A model generated the notes under the pieces. That model saw only the letters and a list, made by a program, of their open reading frames with translations, was not told the origin of the DNA and did no database searches. From Andrena cerasifolii (taxonomy: Eukaryota > Arthropoda > Insecta > Hymenoptera > Andrenidae), in NCBI RefSeq assembly GCF_050908995.1, contig NC_135129.1:3844001-3908000 (forward strand): a DNA stretch of 64,000 bases. Direction: 5' to 3'. The position numbers were made by a program, and so were the translations under genes. This document shows, piece by piece, positions 1-11,200 of the stretch (within the stretch, counting starts at the first letter, position 1; every line of letters begins with the position of its first letter).

Positions 1-309
1 TGCACGGTCGATTTTGGAGGAGCTTTGTATGTATCTGGGATAGGGAAATCAGGGTGGTTTGTAATCAGTATGATTGTCGCTATGGCCCGAATTCGAATCA
101 CACATTTTCGCTGTTTTTTCTCATCTTTTGCGATGCAAAATGATTAAAAAATTTAGCTAATTTTGATATGTGAGCTTTGGCCGGCCGCCAGTTTAATTCT
201 TTATCAATCTAATCAAATCTAGTTCGGGATGTAGCGACAGTTATGCTGATTACAAATCTGTTTGGTTTTTTCGATTCAGATATATGGTTCCTCCAAAATC
301 GGTCGCGCA
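1..309. mobile_element. Short inverted-repeat (MITE-like) element
   Basis: The first bases (TGCACGGTCGATTTTGGAGG) are repeated in reverse complement at about 286-309 (TGCGCGACCGATTTTGGAGG). The inner arms also pair: TTTGTAATCAG and TGTCGCTA near 60-85 recur inverted near 236-266. There is no coding capacity. The left flank is outside the window, so neither the target duplication nor the superfamily can be read. Confidence 0.55.
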
Positions 310-869
310 ATCGAGGCGTCTTTTTTTTAGTGCATATTACAGCCGTCTATTATGACGAAAGCAAGCATTAAAAAAAAATATGATTTTTTTTTAATTCTCA
401 AAACACGTATTAATAAATATAAAAAACTTCAATTTAGTAAACACATTCTTTGTGTGACAAAAAAGAAGTTCCCGACAACGGTAATTTTTAAGGCGTTACA
501 GTGGAAAGACCCCTTATTGAAACTAATTAAGAAATTACACAGTATTAACCTATTGAATTTTGTAATTTCTAAATCAGTCTGTAGTAATCATCGTTTTCCT
601 TATTATATTTTACATTTTCTCTATCAATCGTTCATATATTACTCATGCTTTTGTAATGGGATATGCAATTTTATGCTAAAAAAACATCATGGACTCATTT
701 TGCATTTCCATTTACGTTTAGTCCACATAAGTGTGTATGTTGTATTTTACGAGAATCTTACAATTCGATTTTCTCAGAATACTGATAAGAATTCTTAAAA
801 AAAATATTTGCATATCCCGACTTCTTTTGAGACAGATTTATCATGTTTTGATATAGCGTTTAATTATAG
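310..869. other. AT-rich probable intron sequence
   Basis: This is AT-rich DNA between the inverted-repeat element and the candidate terminal exon at 870. It ends in a T-rich tract and TTATAG acceptor at 864-869. A 148-codon open frame at 352-798 has lysine- and isoleucine-rich, low-complexity content and no recognisable domain. It is most easily read as a chance frame in intron sequence. Confidence 0.3.
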
Positions 870-966
870 GCTGGAGTTTGAAGATAGAAATTTAAAGAAG
901 GAGAAGAAGGAATTAGCGGCTTACGAGGCATTCACGAAGTCTCAGGAAAAGGAAAGGACTGAGTAA
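870..966 (+). CDS. Candidate 3'-terminal coding exon, unknown protein
   Basis: A splice acceptor (TTTAATTATAG at 859-869) is followed by one base completing a split codon. Then comes an open frame of 31 codons ending in TAA at 964-966. The predicted tail is strongly charged, with clusters such as KKEKKE and SQEKERTE, as in a cytoplasmic C-terminus or coiled coil. Codon use looks more gene-like than the surrounding AT-rich DNA. The remaining exons must lie upstream, mostly outside the window. I do not recognise the protein. A chance open frame is possible because only 97 nt are visible. Confidence 0.4.
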
Positions 967-2349
967 TTTATTCTGATTATTCAGAGTGTGTGATAATCAT
1001 ATTTTATGGAAGATACTTGTAAATACGATATCACACTGATATTTAATTTATTCAATTCCGTGAATATATTTGTGGCTTAAATATTTATGATTACGCTAGA
1101 CTAAGTAGCAAAAAAAGTGTTAACATGCAAGAGTGTTATTTTTCATTCCCTGTAGCTCCACGAAGAGGGACACACAACGATAGAGATACACATAGTAATT
1201 GTGTAAATCTATAAATTTTAATATGTATTTTGAATTAGACCTAGCGAAAAGTATTTTACGTTATTATATATGCCCGCATGTATATACATGTATATTTTAT
1301 TTTACCGTACTAGAGAAAATTATGAACACATTTTTTCTTAATAATCTTAGCAGCATCATATTCAAATACGTATGTATATAAAGACAGAAAGGAACGACCT
1401 AAGCGCCAGCACGTTTTTACGTCACATACGACTTATATTTTCGTAAAGTCACTATCATTGACGTACCCTATAAATTTTTATTCTTTTTACACTGGTTTCA
1501 TGCAAAAGAATTTGAAATTCTTAGAGTTTCTGACACGTTGTATTATATTATTATAAAATTAGTTTTCATAAGTTTATGAAGTAACAACTAAATTCTACGA
1601 TACGTTTGAAGCCAAAGAGAGTATGTTTCTTAGTCGTTAGACAATTTTATTACATATAATTTACAATTTGGTTTCGTAAGAATTAAAGGGCAAGAATGAA
1701 ATGTAAGAAGTAAATAAGTTTACAAATAGAAATCGTACGTTTAATTGTAAATATTAGCTCTTAACCGGTTAATCGGAGTATTACGATTTTATAGTTTTAA
1801 AATATAATTTACATACTGAATATCTTGAAACAGCAGCTGTAATACAAAGTGTTGTAACATATGGTATACTCGATTGCTTTCTTATTTGAAAATATTCACT
1901 GCAAAAGTATGAATTAGGACGTAAAATCGTAACAGTCCGTCAGGATCACTTAAGAGTTAAAACAATGGTATTCTATAAATTGTAAAGTCATGATATCTTA
2001 GCGATCATGGATGATACCTCATAGTCTCACAATCGTGTAAAAGGTCAATGAATTATTTAACCAAAATATGTTTATTGTGTCGTCCGGTGTATGAAGTGTT
2101 GTTGATTATTTAGCAATCATTGTTGATTTTATATATACACGTGTGTATTAAAAGTGATTGATTTATGCTCTTTTATAATAGCAAAGCTCATTGCGCGGTA
2201 CCTGTATGCATTTATTGTGCACACAAGGATTAATAATATTTGCAATTGTTATTGTTAAATACATATATTTAATTAATGCGAGTGAACAATGCATTGTACA
2301 AGGAAAATATACATTTATAGTCAAATGTTAAATATATATATGAAATAAA
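967..2349 (+). other. Possible long 3' UTR of the exon at 870-966
   Basis: AT-rich sequence without frames or inverted repeats follows the stop codon. The first strong AATAAA signal that I note is at 2344-2349. If it is used, the 3' UTR is about 1.4 kb. This is inference from position only. Confidence 0.25.
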
Positions 2350-2855
2350 TCGTAAGTGCCACACTTTGTAACGTAACGTTACATTATTTTTATTCTGAAC
2401 TATAAAACATTAACCAAAGTGAGAATTCGACCGTGACGCATAATGTAAGATTATGTACAGTGGATGTAATCCGACTGTTTAATTTGCCATAGATCTTGTC
2501 CCGTGTTCCAATGCGTTCCAGCTAAAGTTCTTCGTCACTGATTCAAGCACGTAAATATGCGCGCGATCGCACAGTATTATCACGCATTGCACTAAATATT
2601 CGTAGAAACATAACGGTATATATAATAATGCTATAGAGCTTTAAGAGATTGTAACCTTAAGAAATCAAACGTTTAATTTAATTTTCTACATGCAATTCAG
2701 TATTCCTAAAATTACAATGACGTGGATAAGTGTGTAATAACATTTCGTTTCATAATAAATAGTCAAGCTATGCAGTCATGTACACAATTAAATATTCCAT
2801 TGTACTTATTTACCTAAATACTTCAGTTACTCGATTACGCAGTCTGTAGCTAGCG
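2350..2855. other. AT-rich intergenic DNA, nothing seen
   Basis: No open frame, repeat structure or splice-like exon was recognised between the candidate poly(A) signal and the hAT-type element. Confidence 0.3.
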
Positions 2856-2863
2856 CCCGTAGG

Positions 2864-3230
2864 CAGTGGCGGATTTAAGAAAAAAGGCCCAGGTGGTAAA
2901 CGTTCCGAGGGGCCCATTTTTTCGGGAAAATAAAACAGTAATTTACTAAAAGGGAGTAAGTGTACAGAAAAGTATAGAAACAATATAGTGCTTGGATAAA
3001 ATCATAAGTTTTTTTTAAGACAGGGCCCTAGTGGGGCCTTCTGAGCAGGGGCCCATTTTTCGGGAAAATAAAGCTGCAGTTTACTAAAACCGGACTCAGT
3101 GTAATAATACAGAAAAAATATGCTTTGAATATAATCATAATTTGTTTTTAAGGATGGGGCCCTGGGGGGCCTTCTGTGCAGGGGCCCAGGTGGCAACTGC
3201 CCATCGGCCGCCCTGTTAAATCCGCCACTG
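2864..3230. mobile_element. hAT-type MITE, family A, full-length copy
   Basis: The termini CAGTGGCGGATTTAA and TTAAATCCGCCACTG are inverted repeats. The element is flanked on both sides by the 8-bp duplication CCCGTAGG (2856-2863 and 3231-3238), which is diagnostic of hAT insertion. The 367-bp interior has internally repeated blocks with GGGGCCCATTTTTCGGGAAA and no transposase. Related copies occur at 43916-44284, 61173-61370 and, split, at 23193-24123. The 120-codon minus-strand frame crossing it is not a gene. Confidence 0.85.
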
Positions 3231-3238
3231 CCCGTAGG

Positions 3239-3758
3239 CGATAAACTTCCATGTATAAATAATAAATATTTTATCGCGAGCACGTATATACATCGTATCG
3301 GAGGTATACAAGTACCCCGCAAAAGCCCGATACATTGAGACCGATTGTAACGGGCGCTAATCATTATCCTACAACTCGTCTAGAATTACTATTATAAATA
3401 AACATACGCACTGTCTCAGGTCACGTAATAGCACTGCACGTTTGATAAATTTATCAATAACAATTATTTTATGCAGAGAGTGAAAAAAAGGGAATGGACT
3501 TCAGAGATTGTACATGTTCACCGTGAAAACTAATGAGCCCTTCGTGCAACTGGTTGTACGAAACGGTATGAAACGTGCGAGGTGTATGATCGATTAGGGA
3601 GAAAAATCGTGAAACAGATTAGTTCTCGGTAATATCTGCAAATTGGTGTATGTTTTTTTGTGATTTCTTGCATTATAAATAATATAAATTATATATCTGT
3701 ATGTCTTTATGATAAATCTATTAGGTCTTATTAAATGTATTCTATTTTAAGCAGTGTA
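3239..3758. other. AT-rich intergenic DNA, nothing seen
   Basis: No gene, RNA or repeat structure was recognised between the hAT-type and mariner-like elements. Confidence 0.3.
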
Positions 3759-4507
3759 CAGTAGAACTCCATGTACCCGAATGAATTTATATCCCAGTAC
3801 CTGGTTCGCCGAACACGTTGCTAAGCTTTTATTATTCGAACCGGGTCCCTGTGACGTATGCACCACTTATATGAACTCTTATCGTTGCGCAGAATACGCG
3901 TACACTTTTGTCTCGTTATAAGTTCGACTCTCGGGGGACAGACCGAACTTCTAACGAAACGGTATGCAATTCGGCTCGCCTTTCTTCTTTCAGTAAGACG
4001 TTGCCGCCGCTATATCAACCGAATTTTATGACTTGTCGCTGCTGCGTGCCTTCGCGACTACAAAAGAAGTAGGGAGGATAGAAATGTACTTCTAACGAAA
4101 CAGGGGACGCGGACTTATAACGAGGCAACGCTGTAAATGTGATAGATCACTAATCTAGGACAGAAAGACACTTGAAACCCGGACACTTTTAACTATTTCT
4201 TATATTAGGTACGATTTCCCAAGCCTGTAACCGCAATCAAGAAATAAAGATAAAATATTTATGAGTTTGAGCGAGCAGCATCGACAACCCCGGATCACTA
4301 CAGAATATCCCCCCGGACGCCCTGAAAAAGAGGACAAATCCGGGGAAACCCGGGCGGGTGGGAGGCCTACTTGCACCCGACCAATAAAACAAAAGGTCCG
4401 AACGCATAAATACTGACAGAAGAGAGAATCAGTGGACTTCTATTATCCGAACTATCCAGTTAGGTGGACGTCATGTATTATAATTATGGATAAATGGAGT
4501 CCTACTG
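3759..4507. mobile_element. Tc1/mariner (pogo-like) non-autonomous element
   Basis: The termini CAGTAGAACTCCAT and ATGGAGTCCTACTG are inverted repeats flanked by TA on both sides (3757-3758, 4508-4509), the target duplication of Tc1/mariner elements. No transposase frame is present in the 749 bp. An inner pair, CTCGTTATAAGT near 3911 and ACTTATAACGAG near 4113, suggests a second element nested inside. Confidence 0.65.
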
Positions 4508-4590
4508 TATGTATATATATATCGTATTTTAAGCTTTCTATTCCTGCTTTAATATTCTGTTAAACGTCACCGACGAGGAAAACGTATGTA

Positions 4591-4892
4591 CAGTAAATTC
4601 TCGCTATAAGCGCATTCAACTATGCGTTAAATGCGCGTGGCTGTCCTCACAATTTCTTGGAATCCTTCGGTCGAGAGTGAGAGAACCCGAGAGCGAGCGA
4701 GACGGGACGAAAGAATCGACACGGATATTATCGTTGGCTACGAAAGAGGGGAAGCATGATACTTTGTCTCGCTTTGTCTTTCGCGTGCCATTCTGTCTCT
4801 CCCTCGCGCCATCGGCGGCTCGGAATCGTCGACGCTACGCGTTGAGCGATCGCCGCTGGCCCCAAGCGCGCGCCTATAGCGAGAGTTTACTG
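4591..4892. mobile_element. Mariner-like MITE
   Basis: The ends CAGTAAATTCTCGCTATA and TATAGCGAGAGTTTACTG form inverted repeats with TA on each side (4589-4590, 4893-4894). The interior is GC-rich, which explains the 76-codon open frame inside. The element sits 84 bp beyond the previous TA element. Confidence 0.7.
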
Positions 4893-5057
4893 TATTCCTA
4901 CGTATGACATAATTTAGGTCCCTTTGCAGTTTATGCCTCTTGTTCCACGTATATCGCGGATTATTTGGTTAATTTCGGTCTCTATTCCGTCGCATAAACA
5001 CTTGCTCGGCCAATTCGGGCGGGCATGACAATGTGCGACGTTCGCAATATTTTGTTA

Positions 5058-5299
5058 CTACTGTACCGTGGATCGGCCGGTATAGCCCGGTGTCGTTTCA
5101 GAATACTTTCTGGCGCGGTCTCGTACGAGATCGTCGATTGATTTATTCTGCGGCATGGTCGACGATAAATTGTGCAAGCGAGAAGCTAGGTAGCACATGA
5201 TAAAAGCTGATAAAACCAGAAGCGCGCCCAATCCGGTCGCGACGTACAGGAAACTACCGCAGCTATTCTCGATGCCAGCAGTCACTTTCTGATACAAAT
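5058..5299 (-). CDS. ZP protein exon 6 (transmembrane, tail, stop)
   Basis: This exon encodes residues 353-432 and the stop. The acceptor is TTTCCAG before ATTTG. The hydrophobic segment at 369-391 (FLYVATGLGALLVLSAFIMC and following) is followed by a short tail with basic and S/T residues. Confidence 0.9.
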
Positions 5300-8200
5300 C
5301 TGGAAATTATGAGATTAGTTTTAATCGGCCATGTGGAACTAAGAAGCTAACAGATTTTTATGATCATGGGTATTAAGAAAAGTATTTGTGAAGAAAATAG
5401 TAATCCTGGGAATAGGATAAAGATCTGTTCTGAGTACACTTATAGGAACCTTGTATTATAAATTTCTTTTTCTATGAAACAGTTTTGTGGATTACTCTAT
5501 CTTGGTATTGGTTTCAAAGTTTCCGTATTGGAATTTTGAGAGATTTACGGATAATTAATTTTTCAAACTTACCATCCGGCATCATTACCGTGTATTCGAT
5601 ATTTTCTTTGAATTTTGTGTAGGGCGTCGAGTCATTATATTCTTTTATCGAACGCTCGACTCTAGGAGGCGATGCGTTTCCTTCTCCCTCTGCAGATCTT
5701 TTTCTCTTCTTTCCATGACCCGATGGTTCGAAAAGATCGAGGCAGAAATCCTGCAAGTACATGCTTATTAAAGTATTTGTGTATTTGTTATACAAATTAT
5801 CGAATTAAATTTTTATATTCGCGGTGTAGAATGAGGGTTTCGACCAACATTGACGCGGATAAAATTAAAAGGAAATGAAACTGATTTCATTTTTGAAAAA
5901 TATATTATTTGAAATAATAGTTAATGTGTGCCTGTGTATGTGCTGGTATAATTAGCAAATAAAGGAAAATATTTATACGTCTAAATAATTCGTTTAACTA
6001 AATTCGCGAATAACATTCATTACCTAGTCATTGTTTATAAGTAAATACATCTTTCATTTTCTGTCCAACAAAGAAATTCGATGTGAGCGTTTTAAAAAAT
6101 ATTTGCTTAAACATAAAGTAATTAAATACTCAAGTTCTCAAAATATTAATACCCTTACCAATTTGTGTTAACTACTTTTCAATTTTCGTAATTTCATACG
6201 CATTGTAACTTTATATTTTCAGCCGCATTATATGCAACAAATACTTTCCCCCGTATCACGCGCATTGCAACTAATTATACAGATAGTCATTTCATACAAT
6301 TTTGTAGCATTCTAAATTCAAAGAAATTTTTACAATCGATTGGCAAAAATTTGTCGTTGCGATTTTACAGTTCCCTTAAAAACTACCCTTTCCTAAATCG
6401 GCCACGTCAAAAACAGCATTTGTTACTATATTTTAAGAAACCAATCTGCTTTTTGCTTTCATGTAAAATCTGTTCAATTAAGAGTGGTTACCGCAAATCA
6501 CTGCAGCGAATGACGCATTTGGAACGAGCCCCTATAACTGTATTAATCGACTAACATTTTTACATACAAAAATTAAGTTTCATAGCCAAATATGTGACCC
6601 AATTAACCCAAAATTACGGGTGCAACAAAGTTAATACTTTCTTAAGAAAAAATTCCAAAAGAACGTCAGTTTGTAGTCCTCTCTAGGTGCATACCCCCTT
6701 AAGGTATAAAAAACGAAGTTTTCGAGTTGAATATTTCTGCAGCTGTGTATGCAATAATAAAATGATAAGAGTACGAATTTTCAATCTTATCATTTCCTCG
6801 ATTTTTTCTTCAACTCATGAAAATAAATTCTGTTACCACATTAATTCTAAAGCAATTCCGTTCAGCGTAAGAAATAACACTGAACTACATATATTTTCAA
6901 AATTGAATCAGTAAAACAACTGGTACCTAGTTGATTTCCACCCGAGTGTCCGTCATTAAACGAAACTTTCATGGACCAATTTTGTGGTGCCTGGTATGTC
7001 TTTCTTTACTTTAGAAGGTGGGGAGGAATTGCCGCGAGAAGCGGCAGGTCCATTCAAATTCGAAGAACGGGCCGAGGGTAAAGGACAATGTGATTGTTGC
7101 TGTAAATAGCGGGTTACGACCACCGGCCGTTCAATAGCCAGTCATTCAGTCGTCGACCGCGGCGGAGGGTTCGACCGCAAATTATGCCCTTACCGGTTGG
7201 CAGTCCTGCGGTTCCATGCAGGCTTTAATCTGCGAGTGTATCCACAAAGTGGATCGCTCCCTCATGGAGCTGAGGAGAAAGGCCTCGAAGTCGAGGAAAA
7301 CCTCGTTCTTTCTCTCCCGGTAGCGGGCCGGCTGATGAGGAATTATCGACGCGAAGTCACGATTCCTGCAGCCGTCCTTCACCAGCACGACGCTTCCGGG
7401 TGCGTGAGGCTGGTCAGGGTCGGGGCTGACGGTCACTTCCAGCAGTTTAATGTAACCCCACGCGCTGTCCGGGCTGATCCGTGCCCTCAGCTGCAGCTTC
7501 GTGCCAATGGGAACCGCTTGATCGACGGTCTGCGATCCTGACGCGTCTGACACGTTGCCAGTGGCCTCGCGATAAAGGGCCACTTCGTATTCCAGACGTC
7601 CTGGAGTCTCCTCCACCACTCCTGACACCCTTGCCCCGTGCGGACTGAAACACACATTGCTTTCAGGGAACTTTTGTAAAAATTCATTCGCTTTGTTGAA
7701 CCCAAAGTCTTAATTGAGGGTGGTGCCACCCTGGACGCACTGTTTTCTTTTAAATGACGAACTCGACAGAAAATCTGATTAGTGGCGTTTATTATACATC
7801 TCCTGAAGATTAAACAAAATATTTGTTTATTTTTTTTAACACAGTGGCGATTTTACAAACGCTGCGCAGCGGGGCGTTTGCGATTGAGTAAGGCGGATCG
7901 CAGAAACTATTCATCCGATTGACTTGAAATTTTGGGAGAATCTTCCTTTTATGTTAGTGTAAAGAAGTACGCGCGGATATTTCCAAATAAACATTTTTAT
8001 GGAAGTAGGGAGTGTTTGAGGAAACATTGTGACTTTTAGCAGATTTGGTTATAGAAATCTGTGTAGCTTAAAATATTTTCAGGGAATGGTGAAATCCGTA
8101 CGTACTACCTTAGATTAACGTAAAAGGAAGATTCTCTCCAAAGGAATATAAATAAATTTTCAAGTTGAGGTGACAATTAGTTTCTGAGATATGAGAGGTG

Positions 8201-11200
8201 AAAGAAGTGAATATTCATTAACGCGTCAGCCCATACGCTTCGATGTATAGACTTTTATGTCATTCCGATAATTTAAACAATTATTAAATAATAACGAATT
8301 TGAACTTAGATATTCAAAATTCACGAAAAAAAAATCAAGCGGCCAATTCAACATTGTGGACGATATATTAAAAACGCACCTACTACACAGACATTTATAT
8401 TTCTTGATTTTTTTTCTCTCGTGAATTTTGAAAATCTAATTTCGTTAATGAATTTTCACGTCTTTCACCTCTCATATCTCAGAAACTAATAGTCACCTGA
8501 ACTTGAAAATTTCGAGTGATTGATGTTTCATTATAAACTATCATTTAACACAAAATTCAGTTGCAAAATCGTGGGACCCACAAAAGGGACTATTTCTTGG
8601 GTCACTCTTTCAAGTCAATCGCATGGATAGTCTGTGAGATCCGCGCAGCGCCGATTGGCGGGTCAATAATTGTAAAGGACCCAGACCTAGCCCAGACCCA
8701 TTGCGCAGCTACTCTAGCACCGCCGTTCTGTTAAATATTTTGAAAAATATTTTTCTCTTAATCTTCAAGGGATGTACAACAAAAGCCATTAATCAGATTT
8801 TCTATTGAGTTCATTACTGAGCAGAGAAAAATTGCTAAATAAACCTGTGATTTCCATGCATCCAAAGTGGCATCCTCCCTTAAAAGTACAGATATACTTC
8901 ATCTTTCCTTAATTAAAGCATTTTCTTTGGCTATCTATAACCTTCTGCCACTTTTCTGGTAAACGTACTCCAGCAGGCGTAGTAAAATAGCAATTCGTCT
9001 TCGTATCTTCCTTATTTTTTGTTCTTCTTAGAAATGCAAAACTACCCCTATTTTTCAGATTGGAACGTATTGACGTGCGCACGCATAATTCTTTTCAAAG
9101 TTTAATTTCGTCGACACTAACCGAAGGCATCGATATCTTTCTCTTAAACGCACCCCTGCGTCTTGTCTTATATGCAGAGAAATCAGCCACCTTCGTTAAT
9201 TTAGAAAGAAATATAAATTCTTCATTTCTCTGATTATTTTCTTGAAATTGAGCTGGAAGAATTTTAATTCCCACGTTTCGTTACAATTTATAGATATAGC
9301 CTGCGCGTGTAAGCGTCGGTGAGAAATTCACGCTTAAATTCCAATTCGCTTTGTGCTGCACACAATTGCCCAGTGGAATGTGACTTTGTCGAAGTGGGGT
9401 ATTGACTTACAAGGTGCCGGCAAAGCCGGCTGCTTTGTGCCGTAGCAACGTGGGCTCGGGCGGTCGACACATCAGGATCAATTCTTGATCGGCCAGCATC
9501 ACCACCCCAGGAAACGCCGGGAACCATACTCGCAGGTGAATGAAACCCTGGTAACAATACAATCGCGTTTGTCATGTCAAATTACAGTAGCAAAACGTAC
9601 CCCCTTTTCTCGAAACCGCTACCAAACGGATACGATACACCGAAAACATAACAAACGCTTAGAAAAGTGGAATATCTGAAGCAGCGGCGCACCCAGAGGG
9701 GGCCAAGGGGTCCTCGCACCCCCCAGAGAAAAAGCAGATTAATGTAACCGCGACTGGAATAATTCAAGAGCATTGTGAAAAGAAAAGACAGCTGGATTTT
9801 ATTCTTTAAATAAATTGTCATAGTCGCCTAATGAATTCTATTGAATTTGCATTAAAAGCACTTTTATCCGTTCAACTTGGCTGGATTAAATCGTGAAGTG
9901 GCTATATGGATGTATAGTAAACAATTAACAGGGAATTTGGTGAAACGTCGCGAGAGTTCTGTTTATCTTAATTTATCTGGAAATTTGATAATTTGGCAGG
10001 GAAAGTATGTGTCAGTTTTTTAAGCACATAGAATGATAGATTGATATCATATCACTTTCAGATATCAATGGATGAGTGTGGAAGAAGAAATTATAATTGT
10101 TACGCTTTTGCACGCTGAGGCAGGAAGAGGGTGGTTCTGCGATTTCACTCACTCGTCTGGATATTTTGGAAATATAATTTCCTAATCGGTTTGATTACCG
10201 TATTCAAAGAGGCCAGTGAGAGAAGGATAGCAGTAGGAATGCTCTAGACGAAAGTAATTATCATTTTGGAAGTAAGTACGTTAATTAGTACGGTGCCATT
10301 TATTTGGATGGTTTCTGTTGTTGGGTGACGTTAATACGTCATAGATATTGCGAATATAGTGGGTATATACTTGTAAACATTTAGCATTCCTTTCACTATT
10401 AAGGGGGATTGCGTCTTGTTGGGCCGAAGAATAACTAATTCGTTGTGAATTTTTTGTACAAAAACGGTCCGACAACTTAATTTGAGGTTTGCTATGCGGT
10501 GGAATTTTTGTGTGACAGTGAAAAAATAAAAACGATAGCTTAAGATGCAATAAAGCAGCCTGCCAAACCTTAGGTCGTGGGGTTTTAGTGGGTAGAAATG
10601 CCACGCTACCCTGGCGCCCGCGGGAGATTCCCTTCTGGAGGCATCGAGGTGCTGTTTGAAGATGTCTCCACTTTAAAAAAAACTTTATAAATTTTTTTTA
10701 TAAATTTTTTTTTTAACTTGGGGAAATCTTCAAAAGCCACCTCGCCTCCTTGAGAGGGGAATCCCCCGGGGGAGCCAGGGTAGTGTGGGATTTTTACCCA
10801 TTAAAACCCCACGGCCACTATGAAATTTTTAATGATTTCCATGTAAATATCTCTATTATTATTTACTTATTTTCGACATAGATCCATCGTGCCAAGGCTC
10901 ATCAAAATCGGTGTCTACCACATGGTGTCCTTCCCTTGTAAGTTAGTATATTATACATGAATAATGCGGGTGCTAGTATTGTTGTATACCAACGTCATTT
11001 AAATCTATATAAAGTATTAGTCAGCGCGTTAGTTTTCCAGATAGCAATAGTAAGCATCCTGAAGTCCTTCTTTTATGACCTTATCCGTACCCTATTACTC
11101 ATCCTTGAACCTCGATCTCTATGCCTCATCCCTTAACGACCGTTAAACTCAGGACAACCCCCACTTTTCAGCTTACCGAAAACCGTACATATATATATAT

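Noticed and set aside
352..798. 148-codon plus-strand frame
   Set aside because: The content is low-complexity K/I/F-rich, between a transposon and a splice acceptor. It is most likely intronic chance.
3002..3364. 120-codon minus-strand frame
   Set aside because: Lies mostly in the hAT family-A element.
7197..7729. Overlapping plus- and minus-strand frames over ZP exon 4
   Set aside because: Shadows of the real exon; only the phase used in the ZP model keeps the cysteine pattern and splice sites.
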